This document shows, piece by piece, positions 7,985-16,500 of a stretch of 64,000 nt of DNA. The stretch spans positions 62,001-126,000 of the forward strand of contig DASUKM010000019.1 in NCBI GenBank assembly GCA_036278735.1, read 5' to 3'. This DNA comes from DASUKM01 sp036278735 (GTDB taxonomy: Bacteria > Acidobacteriota > Vicinamibacteria > Vicinamibacterales > 2-12-FULL-66-21). The notes below the pieces were generated by a model, which saw nothing but the letters and a program-made list of their open reading frames with translations, did no database searches and was not told the origin of the DNA. Position 1 is the first letter of the stretch. Each line of letters begins with the position of its first letter. The position numbers and the translations under genes are program-made.

Positions 7985-9358
7985 ATGGCGAACGACACGA
8001 CTTTTCGCGACGCCGGCTTCACCGTGGGCGCTCAGCTCATCGGGCCAGGCGACGAGCGATACGAGGCCGACCGGCACGTATGGAACGGCCGAATCGAGAA
8101 GCATCCCGCCCTCATCGTCCGCTGTGCGACCACCGGCGACGTGGTCGCGGCGCTGCGCCTCGCCGCGGATCAGGGCCTGGCCGTCGCCGTTCGCGGCGGA
8201 GGACATGGCCTCACGGGCGCTGGAACGTGCGACGGGGGCCTGGTGATCGATCTCGGAACGATCAATGCCGTCCGCGTGCGGCCCGAAGAGCGCCACGCGC
8301 ACGTGGGAGGCGGGGCGACGTGGCGGGACGTCGACAGCGCCGCAGCAGCCGCGGGCCTCGCGACGACTGGAGGCATGGTGTCGTCGGTCGGCGTCGGCGG
8401 CCTGACGCTCGGCGGCGGCTTCGGATGGCTCATGCGCAAGCACGGTCTGGCGGTCGACAATCTGGTGTCCGCGCAGGTCGTCACCGCTGACGCGCAGGTG
8501 CTCAACGCATCGCCGGACGAGCACCAGGATCTGCTGTGGGCGTTGAAAGGAGGCGGCGGCAACTTCGGCGTCGTCACCGCCTTCGAGTTCGCGATGCACC
8601 CGCTCACGACCGTCCTCGGCGGCCTGGTGCTCCATCCCGGCGACCGGACCCTCGACGTGCTGCGGTTCTATCGCGACTTCGCGATGGTCGCGCCTGACGA
8701 ATTGACGACGATGGCATTCCTGATGACCGCGCCGCCCGAACCGTTCGTGCCGGATTGGCTGCGCGGTAAGCCGGCTGTCGCGATCCTTGCCTGCTACGCG
8801 GGCGCGCCGGATCGCGCCAAGGCGGTGCTGGAGCCGCTGCGGCGATACGGACCGCCCGCCGCGGACCTGTTGAACACGATGCCCTACACGGCGCTCCAGG
8901 GCCTGTTCGACAAAATGGGCACGCCGGGCCTGCGGAGCTCCGGCAGGTCGTGCTATCTCGACGGCCTGACCGACAGGGCCATCGACGTGCTCGCCGACGG
9001 CACGCGCCACATGACATCGCCGTTCTCCGCCGTGCACCTTCATCACCTGCAGGGGGCCGTCGGCCGTCGAAGCCCGCACGAGACTGCCTTCGCGCACCGC
9101 GATGCGGCGTTTGCGCTCAACATTCTCCCGATCTGGAGCCGGCCGGACGAGGCGGATGCGCACGTGCAGTGGAGCGAGGATCTCTGGTACGCGATGCAGC
9201 CGTTCGCCGGGGCGGGCGTGTACGTCAATTTTCTCGACGACGAAGGCCCCGAGCGCGTCCGGGCTGCCTATGGAGAGAATTACGACAGACTGGTCGCGAT
9301 CAAGCGGAAGTACGATCCGCAGAACGTGTTCCACCTGAATCAGAACATCACGCCGTAG
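7985..9358 (+). CDS. FAD-linked oxidase, berberine-bridge-enzyme-like
   Basis: A 457-residue flavoprotein. The FAD-binding PCMH domain carries AVRGGGHGLTGAGTCDGG, whose His is the expected covalent 8-alpha-histidyl FAD site. It is followed by SSVGVGGLTLGGGFGWLMRK; the Cys that gives the second flavin link in bicovalent members is not seen there, so a single covalent link is likely. The C-terminal BBE motif is NYDRLVAIKRKYDPQNVFHLNQN. Such enzymes oxidise sugars, alkaloids or other alcohols with O2; the substrate cannot be read from sequence. The ATG follows GGAAGGAAG at a good distance; an open frame begins further upstream but lacks family similarity there. No signal peptide. Confidence 0.88.
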   Translation: MANDTTFRDAGFTVGAQLIGPGDERYEADRHVWNGRIEKHPALIVRCATTGDVVAALRLAADQGLAVAVRGGGHGLTGAGTCDGGLVIDLGTINAVRVRPEERHAHVGGGATWRDVDSAAAAAGLATTGGMVSSVGVGGLTLGGGFGWLMRKHGLAVDNLVSAQVVTADAQVLNASPDEHQDLLWALKGGGGNFGVVTAFEFAMHPLTTVLGGLVLHPGDRTLDVLRFYRDFAMVAPDELTTMAFLMTAPPEPFVPDWLRGKPAVAILACYAGAPDRAKAVLEPLRRYGPPAADLLNTMPYTALQGLFDKMGTPGLRSSGRSCYLDGLTDRAIDVLADGTRHMTSPFSAVHLHHLQGAVGRRSPHETAFAHRDAAFALNILPIWSRPDEADAHVQWSEDLWYAMQPFAGAGVYVNFLDDEGPERVRAAYGENYDRLVAIKRKYDPQNVFHLNQNITP

Positions 9359-9409
9359 GGAGGCGCCGTTGGCCATCACTCATGTCGAAGGCCTGACCCA
9401 CGCGAGCTG

Positions 9410-10597
9410 TCACGACGCCGGCGACTGACGCTTGACGATCTGGATCAGATGATCCGTGAACTCGCGATGCATGTCGGGCACCGCGTACTTCGGCATGTGA
9501 CACGTGACGCACTTCGACGTCCCGACGGGGCACGCCGGCGCGGTCTGATCGCTCGTCGGGTGCGCGCCTGCGGCCGCGGACGACGCGGACGGCCGCGGAA
9601 CGGGCGGAAGGCCACGGGCATGACAGCTCAGGCATCGATAATCGTACGCGGCGGGATCGGTGACGAGCGGTTCGTGCGGGTTATGGCACGCCACACACGT
9701 CAGCCGGACGTCGCCGCCGGTCCAGCATCGGCTCGACTCGAGGCGGTAGGGCTGCGAGCGCAGCGCCGCGGTGCCTTCGGCGCCCACGAGTCGGATGTCC
9801 CAGAACGTGGCGTGGCAGGCGCCGCAGAAATCCACCGACGCCGCCGGCCGCAGTGTGGTCGGATCGAAGATCGTCTTCCCGCCGGCGCCAGCGTTTGCCT
9901 GCTTCATCGCCGCGACGTGCCGACGTCCTGGGCCGTGACAGGCCTCGCACGTGACGCCGGGCACGGCCGCGGCCGGATCGAATTTGCCGCCGGCGGTCGA
10001 CGCCGTGGTATGGCAGCCGAAGCACCGCGGCGCCTCCGTCTCGTCGACACGTCGTCCCATGGCGTCCGCGATGCCGTGGCCTGAGCCGAGGGCGCGGCCC
10101 GGCGTGAAGCCAAGCGCGTGAATCGACGCGAAATAGCTGACGCGCGCCTCGTGCAGTGCCCCCTGACGCTCGAAGAGAAAAGACTGCCCGACGTCCCCCG
10201 CGCCGAACGCCCACGTCAGCGGGGCCGACGACGATTGCGTGCCGTTCGAAATCGTGTACACCGGCGGCTGGGGATCGGAGACGATGGCGAACGAATATCC
10301 GCCGCCGGTGAACGTGAGCCGCTTCGCGTCGCGCAGCACGTGCGAGGCGCGCGCAGTCATCGCCGTGCGCGCCATCGACGTGGAGGGTTGAGTGGCCGAC
10401 TCGCTGCGGTGGCACTCCGCGCAGGCGCCGGCGCCGACGTAGTCTGCCCGCGGCGGCGTGCCTTTGGTGGGCCACCAGCCGGGATCCCTCAGCCGGTCCA
10501 CCGTCGCCATCTGTCCGCTGAGCACGCTGCCGGCATGAAAGACCGCCACCGCGGCCGCCATCCCCAGCATGGTGCGAAGCAGCAATCCCCGGCGCAT
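9410..10597 (-). CDS. Seven-haem c-type cytochrome, exported
   Basis: A 395-residue protein with an N-terminal membrane/signal segment (residues about 5-28) and seven CxxCH haem-attachment motifs in order: CAECH, CFGCH, CEACH, CGACH, CVACH, CLSCH, CVTCH. Histidines that could serve as distal ligands are scattered between them. The spacing recalls the cytochrome c554/DmsE-like multihaem group, which moves electrons in the periplasm. No quinol oxidase or terminal reductase is adjacent, so the partner is unknown. It faces the FAD oxidase tail to tail and is divergent from the gamma-glutamyltranspeptidase gene, with 91 bases between starts. Confidence 0.85.
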   Translation of the reverse strand: MRRGLLLRTMLGMAAAVAVFHAGSVLSGQMATVDRLRDPGWWPTKGTPPRADYVGAGACAECHRSESATQPSTSMARTAMTARASHVLRDAKRLTFTGGGYSFAIVSDPQPPVYTISNGTQSSSAPLTWAFGAGDVGQSFLFERQGALHEARVSYFASIHALGFTPGRALGSGHGIADAMGRRVDETEAPRCFGCHTTASTAGGKFDPAAAVPGVTCEACHGPGRRHVAAMKQANAGAGGKTIFDPTTLRPAASVDFCGACHATFWDIRLVGAEGTAALRSQPYRLESSRCWTGGDVRLTCVACHNPHEPLVTDPAAYDYRCLSCHARGLPPVPRPSASSAAAGAHPTSDQTAPACPVGTSKCVTCHMPKYAVPDMHREFTDHLIQIVKRQSPAS

Positions 10598-10688
10598 CCT
10601 GAACGGAGTGTATCAACCGCCTTTCGCACGGTCCACCGACGGCGCTTTCCTGTATTCTGATGCGCGGATCGCCATCTCTGGAGGAGTG

Positions 10689-12374
10689 ATGCGCAAGATC
10701 GTGCTCGCCAGCGTTTTCGCCGTGATGCTTGTCGTGCCCGCCGGGGCCGAACACCTGCCAGCCCGAGGGTCCCACGGCGCCGTCGCCAGCGCGGAGGTTC
10801 ACGCCACACAGGCCGGGATCGACGTCCTCAAAGCCGGGGGGAACGCCGTGGACGCGGCCGTCGCCGTCGGCTTCGCGCTCGCCGTCACGCACTCGAGCGC
10901 TGGCAACATCGGCGGCGGCGGCTTCATGCTCGTGCGTCAAGCGGACGGCAAGAGCTATTTCGTCGACTTCCGCGAAGAGGCGCCGGGCAAGGCGACGACC
11001 ACGATGTACCAGGACGCCCAGGGCAACATCGTCAAGGGGCGCAGCACCGTCGGCATGCTGGCCTCCGGCATTCCCGGAACGGTGGCCGGCTTGACGTCGG
11101 CGCAGCAGCGTCTGGGCAAACTGACGCTCGCGCAGGATATGGCGCCGGCGATCCGGCTGGCGGCCGATGGATTCCCGCTCGACACCCAGGAGGCCGGCGG
11201 ATTCCGCCGCGCGCGCAACCTCGCGCAGTTCCCCGACAGCCGGCGCGTGTTCCAGCGCGACGGCCAGTTCTATGAGGTCGGCGAGATCTTCAAGCAGCCG
11301 GAGCTGGCGGCCACGCTGAAGCTGATCGCGAGCGACGGCGGCGATGCCTTCTACAAAGGGCGCATCGCACACGACCTCGCCGCGTTCGAAGCCGCCAACG
11401 GCGGGCTGATCACGCTCGACGACCTCGCGCACTATCAGGCGAAGTGGCGCGAGCCGCTGGCTGCGAGCTATCACGGCTACGACATCCTCACGTCCCCGCC
11501 TCCCTCGTCGGGCGGCGTCGCGATCGTCGAGATGCTCAACATGCTCGAGCACTCGAACTTCGTTCAGGCGGGCATGGACTCGGCGGCGGCGCTCCACGAC
11601 GAGATCGAGGCGCAGCGCCGCGCGATGGCGGATCGCGCGGTCTACCTGGCCGATCCGGATTTCGTGAAGGTACCGGTGGCCACGCTGATCAGCCCCGAGT
11701 ACGCGAAGGAGCGCTGGGCGAGCGTCAAGCCTGACGCGGCGAGTTCGAGCAAGGAGGTCGGCGCCGGGCCGGTCCCGGGGTGGGAATCGACCGAGACGAC
11801 GCATTTTTCGGTCGTGGACGAGGCGGGCAACGCCGTCGCGGTCACCTACACCCTCAATTTCGGCTACGGCTCCGGCGTCACGGCCGGCCACCTGGGGTTC
11901 CTGCTCAACGACGAGATGGACGACTTCACGTCGAAGCCGGGAGCGCCGAACGGCTTCAACCTGATTCAGGGCAAGGCGAACGACATCCAGCCCTACAAGC
12001 GTCCGCTCTCCTCGATGGTGCCGACGATCGTCAGCCGCGACGGCAAGCTGGCGCTGGTGCTCGGCTCGCCCGGCGGTCCGCGCATCATCACGTCGGTGTT
12101 CGAAGTGCTCACCGGCGTGCTCGACTTCGGCCTCGACGTGCAGCAGGCGGTGGACGCGCCGCGCTTCCACCAGCAGTGGATGCCGGAAGAGGTCTACCTG
12201 GAAGGTCCGAGCCGCTTCTCCCCCGACACGCTGAAGCTGCTCGAGAAGATGGGCTATCCGCTGAAGGTCGGCGGCGCCTGGTGCGACGTCGAGGCGATTC
12301 AGATCGATTCGAAAACGGGGATGCGCATGGCGGCGACCGACCCGCGCGCCGACGGCGCGGCGATCGCGTACTGA
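10689..12374 (+). CDS. ggt: Gamma-glutamyltranspeptidase
   Basis: A 561-residue periplasmic Ntn-hydrolase precursor with signal peptide (cleavage near VPAGAE). The autoprocessing site is TTHFSVVDEAGNAVAVTYTLN, so the catalytic nucleophile should be Thr370, giving a large subunit of about 345 residues and a small subunit of about 190. Substrate-side motifs include NIGGGGFMLV near the N-terminus and RPLSSMVPTIV and LGSPGGPRIITSV in the small subunit. The enzyme cleaves gamma-glutamyl bonds of glutathione-like compounds. The ATG is chosen for the GGAGGAG just upstream (10680-10686); TATTCT at 10653-10658 is a possible -10. A UUCG hairpin follows the stop. Confidence 0.92.
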   Translation: MRKIVLASVFAVMLVVPAGAEHLPARGSHGAVASAEVHATQAGIDVLKAGGNAVDAAVAVGFALAVTHSSAGNIGGGGFMLVRQADGKSYFVDFREEAPGKATTTMYQDAQGNIVKGRSTVGMLASGIPGTVAGLTSAQQRLGKLTLAQDMAPAIRLAADGFPLDTQEAGGFRRARNLAQFPDSRRVFQRDGQFYEVGEIFKQPELAATLKLIASDGGDAFYKGRIAHDLAAFEAANGGLITLDDLAHYQAKWREPLAASYHGYDILTSPPPSSGGVAIVEMLNMLEHSNFVQAGMDSAAALHDEIEAQRRAMADRAVYLADPDFVKVPVATLISPEYAKERWASVKPDAASSSKEVGAGPVPGWESTETTHFSVVDEAGNAVAVTYTLNFGYGSGVTAGHLGFLLNDEMDDFTSKPGAPNGFNLIQGKANDIQPYKRPLSSMVPTIVSRDGKLALVLGSPGGPRIITSVFEVLTGVLDFGLDVQQAVDAPRFHQQWMPEEVYLEGPSRFSPDTLKLLEKMGYPLKVGGAWCDVEAIQIDSKTGMRMAATDPRADGAAIAY

Positions 12375-12380
12375 TGGCTG

Positions 12381-12406
12381 CGGGTCAGGCCTTCGGGCCC
12401 GACCCG
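12381..12406 (+). terminator. UUCG-tetraloop hairpin after ggt
   Basis: CGGGTCAGGCC and GGCCCGACCCG pair around a TTCG loop, with one A-C mismatch, seven bases after the ggt stop and before the convergent kinase-fold gene. No T-run follows, so it may act as an mRNA 3' end stabiliser or Rho-assisted terminator, possibly for both directions. Confidence 0.6.
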
Positions 12407-12440
12407 GCGTAGCGGCCGATCGCGGGGCAAGCCGAACGCC

Positions 12441-13286
12441 TCAGTCGGTGCCCCCGACGCTGTCGGCCAGGAACACGGCGCGTTCGCTGCCGTGCGCGAG
12501 CCGGGTGGCCACTTCCTTCTTCATCTCGTCGCGTCGCGCGAGGATGCCGCCGATCTCCCGCTTCCCGTACCATTCGCCGATGGCGGACTTCAGCGAATCC
12601 TCATCGAGCGCCAGCATCTTGTTCCAGAGCGTCTTGTCGAGCCTGCCGAGCTTCGCGATGCGTGAGAGATCTTTCGACGGGATGAACGCGCGCGAGTGGT
12701 CGATCAGAATCAGGTGGTAGTCGCCGTCGACCAGGAGGTTCCCTTCGTTGCGGTCGATGTTCCCAATCAACTGATCGAACATCTTCATCTTGGCGACTTC
12801 GTGCGCCCACGCGAGCTTGTCGGGACCCTCGATGGGATTCTTGATGTCCCACGTCTTCGTGCCGTTGACCCAGAAGATCAACGCGCCGACCTTGCCGTCC
12901 ATCTTGCGGACCACGACAGGCGGCACCATGTGCATGTCGAGCAGCCGGTCCATGGCGTAAGCGGCGACCTCCGCCTGGTAGCTCTCGAAGAAGCCTCCCT
13001 GCATCCTCGGCGGCAGCGGCTTCCAGGCGGCGCTCGCCACGAGACCTCCTGGAGCGAAGAACGCGCGCTGCGGCTTCGTCACGCCAATCGGCAGTTCTTC
13101 GACCTTCTCGATGGGCGCCGTGCGCATGTATTGCTCGATCTCCGCTTCGTGCCCGATCCATGTCTTCGCACAGACGGGCGCGGCCGACGCGGCCGGTGCC
13201 TGGAGCGCGGCAGCGGCGCCGCCGGGCGCCGACCAGAAGAAGGCCACGACGACGATCGCCAGAAATCCCGCGGCTGCGCGTTTCAT
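12441..13286 (-). CDS. Secreted protein with HipA/Fam20-like kinase fold
   Basis: A 281-residue protein with an N-terminal signal segment (residues 1-30). The core has FDQLIGNIDRNEGNLLV (residues 170-186) and, ten residues on, LILIDHSRAF. These look like the catalytic Asp (D178) and metal-binding Asp (D196) of atypical kinases such as HipA and Fam20; candidates for an ATP-contacting basic residue are K89 or nearby. A signal peptide on such a fold points to phosphorylation, or a degenerate fold, outside the cytoplasm. The gene starts four bases after the stop of an ADOP stub, and AGGCAGGTGA at the end of that stub is its ribosome binding site. Activity and substrate are unknown. Confidence 0.6.
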   Translation of the reverse strand: MKRAAAGFLAIVVVAFFWSAPGGAAAALQAPAASAAPVCAKTWIGHEAEIEQYMRTAPIEKVEELPIGVTKPQRAFFAPGGLVASAAWKPLPPRMQGGFFESYQAEVAAYAMDRLLDMHMVPPVVVRKMDGKVGALIFWVNGTKTWDIKNPIEGPDKLAWAHEVAKMKMFDQLIGNIDRNEGNLLVDGDYHLILIDHSRAFIPSKDLSRIAKLGRLDKTLWNKMLALDEDSLKSAIGEWYGKREIGGILARRDEMKKEVATRLAHGSERAVFLADSVGGTD

Positions 13287-13290
13287 CAGA

Positions 13291-13452
13291 TCACCTGCCT
13301 GGAAAAATGGACGGCTGGATTATAGACCCGGGGGGCGCGCTGAACACCACAGTGGTGCTGCTGATTCCGATCGCCAGCGTCGCGACGGCGACAATGATCA
13401 ACCCCGGGCGCCGGCACAACGCCCGGATTCCGTAGCGCAGGTCCTGTCGCAT
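13291..13452 (-). pseudogene. N-terminal stub of an ADOP permease
   Basis: The 53-codon frame begins MRQDLRYGIRALCRRPG and continues VAVATLAIGISSTTVVFSAP. This is the cytoplasmic start and first membrane helix of an ADOP permease (compare the intact LALGIGANAAIFSVVDAVLL). Similarity stops after about 41 residues and the frame closes with an unrelated tail of 12 codons. The stop is four bases before the start of the secreted kinase-fold gene and overlaps its ribosome binding site, so translation of the two is probably coupled. Confidence 0.75.
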
Positions 13453-13602
13453 GTGTCTCTCTTCACGGGCGGCGCCCCCCTTCGTTCGCGATCCGGGTGG
13501 TCGCCTTTGCTGCGCCCTCAGCTCCTCCGATTGCCGTCGATCGGCTGCGTCAACTTGGATCGTGCTCCCCGACTACTGCCGCGCCGAGGGGCCCGGTTGG
13601 GC

Positions 13603-14256
13603 TCACGCGGCGGCGCGGTGCCGGTCGACCCACCAGCCCCAGGCCACGATGAGCCAGAGGGCCTCGGCCGCCCACGCGACGGCCGAGGCACTGGGCGGTG
13701 GCGGACTCGCGAGGTTGGCGGCATAGACAACGGCCAGGAACGCGACAAGAACCCAGAAGCCGATCGACCCGGTGCGGTCGTGCGCGCGCGTCATCCGGGC
13801 GTAGACAACCACGCCCGCAGCGAAGATCAGGCCTTCCACCACTATCGTGCCAGGCCGCGAATTCCAGAGTCCAAGCCCCACACGCGTCGATCCGTGAAAG
13901 GTGAACGGCATGTCGGCCCTGTGCGAGATCCAGTCGAGCACCCAGTGGCTCACCACGAGGGCCGCGATCGTCACCGCTGCCGCAACCCGCGAGCGCCGAA
14001 TCAGCCAGTACGCCCCGCCGCAGAGCACGCCCCACAGGACGAGCCCCTCGAGACTGTGTGAGTACGGGTACGACACGAACGAGAGCGGCGTGACGGTCGT
14101 GTTCCCTGGATCGATCCGCAGGCGTTCAACGCCCAGCAGGACGAGCGTCGGCCAGATCAGATCGGCGAGCTGACATGCCAGGAACAACATGCCCAGCGAG
14201 ACGCGCGGAGCAACCCGCTTGGCGCCGAAACCAAGGCCGTAATGCCCGATGAACAT
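13603..14256 (-). CDS. Multi-spanning membrane protein of the YdjM-like (membrane-bound hydrolase) type
   Basis: A 217-residue hydrophobic protein beginning MFIGHYGLGFGAKR with about six predicted helices. The N-terminal His, the DLIWP segment (residues 32-36), YPYSHS (65-70) and SHWVLDW (100-106) match the His/Asp pattern of the LexA-regulated YdjM-like family sometimes annotated as membrane-bound metal-dependent hydrolases. Biochemical function in that family is not settled. The ATG at the N-terminal family motif is chosen; the frame is open further upstream without similarity. Its 5' region abuts tiny gene B, which runs the other way. Confidence 0.65.
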   Translation of the reverse strand: MFIGHYGLGFGAKRVAPRVSLGMLFLACQLADLIWPTLVLLGVERLRIDPGNTTVTPLSFVSYPYSHSLEGLVLWGVLCGGAYWLIRRSRVAAAVTIAALVVSHWVLDWISHRADMPFTFHGSTRVGLGLWNSRPGTIVVEGLIFAAGVVVYARMTRAHDRTGSIGFWVLVAFLAVVYAANLASPPPPSASAVAWAAEALWLIVAWGWWVDRHRAAA

Positions 14257-14361
14257 GCGGTGAGTGTACCGCGCTCTCCTCCGGAGCCGCCGCCCCGATC
14301 GGTCGGAAAGGCTGCAGGGCGTCCGGTCCAGCCGCTGGCGGCGACTGACGATACCATGGCG

Positions 14362-14390
14362 TTGACACGACCGCCTCCGCGCGATACGGT
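14362..14390 (+). promoter_or_regulatory. Consensus sigma70-type promoter of tiny gene B
   Basis: TTGACA at 14362-14367, 17-base spacer, TACGGT at 14385-14390, then eight bases to the ATG. The bases after the -35 (CGACC) also match those of the tiny gene A promoter (TTGACACGACC in both). Confidence 0.7.
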
Positions 14391-14398
14391 GGCCCGTC

Positions 14399-14503
14399 AT
14401 GCCATCGGCCCGTTTGGCTCCTGTCCGTGCGGTCAGACGGCCGGGGCTCGCCCGGTACCCGCAGCCGTCCGCCTTCAAGAATCCCGGACGCGGCGTCTTT
14501 TAG
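14399..14503 (+). CDS. Leaderless tiny gene B, 34 residues, AFKNPGRGVF C-terminus
   Basis: A 34-residue Arg-rich frame starting MPSARLAPVRAVRRPG and ending YPQPSAFKNPGRGVF. It has no Shine-Dalgarno and sits eight bases behind a consensus -10. The last ten residues match tiny gene A (AFKNLGRGVF) except for one position, and the promoters match in the -35, its flank, spacing and -10. Downstream is mscS. The pair looks like two copies of one small family dispersed about 6.7 kb apart. Function is unknown. Confidence 0.55.
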   Translation: MPSARLAPVRAVRRPGLARYPQPSAFKNPGRGVF

Positions 14504-14668
14504 CGCGCCTGTTCCTCGGCCTCCGTCCTGAGGCCCGCGCACGCAGGCCCGCCGGAGCGGCGCCATACCGCACGGTGGGCCAGGCGGCTGGTCGGTCGTT
14601 CCCTCCTGCCGCCGGGGCCTCCTCGATCATCGATATCCATCACCAATCGCGCCCGTCTGGAGCACCTC

Positions 14669-16015
14669 GTGTCGTCACTCTGGGACCAACTCGTTGCGCA
14701 TCTGGGTGCGTCCGCCTTGATGGCGGCCGGCACCGCGCTGGCACTCATCGCCCTGGGGCACGCTGCGCTGCACTGGTGGGTGCGGCGGCGCGCACGCCAC
14801 GACGCGGCCGCTACAGCGGCGGCTTCGCCGCTGCGCCGCTGGCTCACGCGCGGACTCCAGCACGTCGTCTCGCCGGTGGCGCTGCTGATCTGGATTCAAG
14901 GGCTCGATTTCACGCTCACGCTGGTCGTGCGACGGATCGTTCCGCCCGCAGCCTCCGCGTCGACACTCGTCGCACTGCATCTCGTCTATGGCGCTGCGGT
15001 GGTGGCTGCGATCGTCTGGCTCCTGTCGCGCATTGGCCAGCTCATCGAGGCGTTCCTCACCTCGCTGCCCGCCCGCACCGCAAGTTCGTGGGACGACATC
15101 CTGCTGCCGCTGGCGGGGAAAGCGGTCAGGCTGGCGCTTCCGCTGCTGGCGTTGATTCTGGGCGCGCCCGCGCTCTCGGTTTCGCCCGCGCTCGCCGAAG
15201 TCGTCCGCAACGCCACGAGCCTCGCGCTCATCGCGGTCGTCGCCCTGGTTCTGTTTCAGGTCGTCGATGCGGCCGCGGCATTCGTCCTGGAGCGGCACCG
15301 GATCGACGTGAGCGACAACCTCGAGGCCCGCTCGATCTACACCCAGGTCGTGGTCTTGAAGAAAGTGGCGATGACGGTCATCGGCATCTTCACCCTGGCG
15401 TCCATGCTGATGGTGTTCCAGCCCGTGCGCCAGTTCGGGGCGAGCATCCTGGCCTCCGCAGGCATCGCCGGGATCGTCATCGGTTTCGCGGCACAGCGCA
15501 GCATCGCGACGCTGCTGGCCGGCTTTCAAATCGCCCTGACGCAGCCGATCCGGATCGACGACGTCGTCATCGTGGAAAACGAGTGGGGGCGGATCGAAGA
15601 CATCACACTGACGTACGTCGTCGTGCGCATCTGGGACCTGCGCCGGCTGGTGGTGCCGATCACCTGCTTCATCGAGAAGCCGTTCCAGAACTGGACGCGA
15701 ACGTCCGCGGATCTCCTGGGAACCGTGTTCCTGTACGTGGACTACACGGTCCCTGTCGACGCCGTGCGCGCGGAGCTCACGCGCATCCTGAAGGCCTCGC
15801 AGCGCTGGGATGGCAAGGTCGACGTCCTGCAGGTCACGGACGCCAGGGAGCACACCGTGGAGCTGCGGGCGCTGGCGAGTGCGGCCGACGCGTCGCTTGC
15901 CTGGGATCTCCGTTGTGAGGTCCGCGAGAAGCTGATCGGCTTCATCCAGCAGCAGTATCCCGACTGCTTGCCGCGCCTGCGGGCGTCGTTCGACGCGCCG
16001 CTCGCGGCACGCTGA
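14669..16015 (+). CDS. MscS-family small-conductance mechanosensitive channel
   Basis: A 448-residue inner-membrane protein with about five N-terminal helices, then the MscS pore and beta domain. The pore-lining helix and following segment read SILASAGIAGIVIGFAAQRS and IATLLAGFQIALTQPIRIDD, followed by VVIVENEWGRIEDITLTYV, the usual MscS beta-domain opening. It is longer than E. coli MscS (286 residues) because of extra membrane helices. It opens on membrane tension in hypo-osmotic shock. Start is a GTG with weak GGAG upstream. It converges with mscL, so both channel types lie tail to tail 44 bases apart. Confidence 0.9.
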   Translation: MSSLWDQLVAHLGASALMAAGTALALIALGHAALHWWVRRRARHDAAATAAASPLRRWLTRGLQHVVSPVALLIWIQGLDFTLTLVVRRIVPPAASASTLVALHLVYGAAVVAAIVWLLSRIGQLIEAFLTSLPARTASSWDDILLPLAGKAVRLALPLLALILGAPALSVSPALAEVVRNATSLALIAVVALVLFQVVDAAAAFVLERHRIDVSDNLEARSIYTQVVVLKKVAMTVIGIFTLASMLMVFQPVRQFGASILASAGIAGIVIGFAAQRSIATLLAGFQIALTQPIRIDDVVIVENEWGRIEDITLTYVVVRIWDLRRLVVPITCFIEKPFQNWTRTSADLLGTVFLYVDYTVPVDAVRAELTRILKASQRWDGKVDVLQVTDAREHTVELRALASAADASLAWDLRCEVREKLIGFIQQQYPDCLPRLRASFDAPLAAR

Positions 16016-16059
16016 CCGTCACGTGCCGACGCTCCCGAGACCGTCGCGCGCCGCGGCCG

Positions 16060-16500
16060 CTATACGGCGGTGCGCAGGTCCGACGTGCAGTGCGGGCAGC
16101 GCGTCGCCTTGATCGGGATGCGCGACACGCAGAACGGACAATTGCGCGAATCGTCCGCGGGGGCGGGGGCCGGCGTCTTCAGCCGGTTGATCTGCCGCAC
16201 CATCAGGAACACGGCGAACGACACGATCAGGAACTCGATGATCGTGTTGATGAAGATCCCGTAGTTGATCGTCGCGGCGCCAGCCGCCTTCGCCGCGGCC
16301 ACCGACGCGTACGTCTGGCCGTTGAGCGCGACGAACAGGTTCGAGAAGTCCACGCGCCCGAGCACCAGGCCGATGGGCGGCATGATGATGTCGTTGACGA
16401 GCGAGGTGATGATCTTGCCGAACGCGACGCCCAGCACCACGCCGACGGCCAGATCGATGACGTTGCCGCGCGCGGCAAATTCCTTGAATTCACGCCACAT
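16060..16500 (-). CDS. mscL: Large-conductance mechanosensitive channel with C-terminal zinc ribbon
   Basis: A 146-residue MscL. The N-terminal FKEFAARGNVIDLAVGVVLG and the pore motif GVAFGKIITSLVNDIIMPP are canonical, and the second helix is at about residues 82-102. Instead of the usual charged helical tail there is a four-cysteine ribbon, CPFC (121-124) and CPHC (135-138), preceded by a Pro/Ala linker. Similar Cys-bearing tails occur in some bacterial MscL proteins and look like zinc ribbons; a redox or metal effect on the cytoplasmic bundle is speculation. Confidence 0.92.
   Translation of the reverse strand: MWREFKEFAARGNVIDLAVGVVLGVAFGKIITSLVNDIIMPPIGLVLGRVDFSNLFVALNGQTYASVAAAKAAGAATINYGIFINTIIEFLIVSFAVFLMVRQINRLKTPAPAPADDSRNCPFCVSRIPIKATRCPHCTSDLRTAV

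Larger units (their letters stand above)
14257..14668. other. Intergenic region with leaderless tiny gene B
   Basis: Between the reverse-strand membrane protein and mscS. It contains the promoter and 34-codon gene listed separately. The 165 bases from 14504 to 14668 show only a weak GGAG (14659-14662) before the GTG of mscS. Confidence 0.6.
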
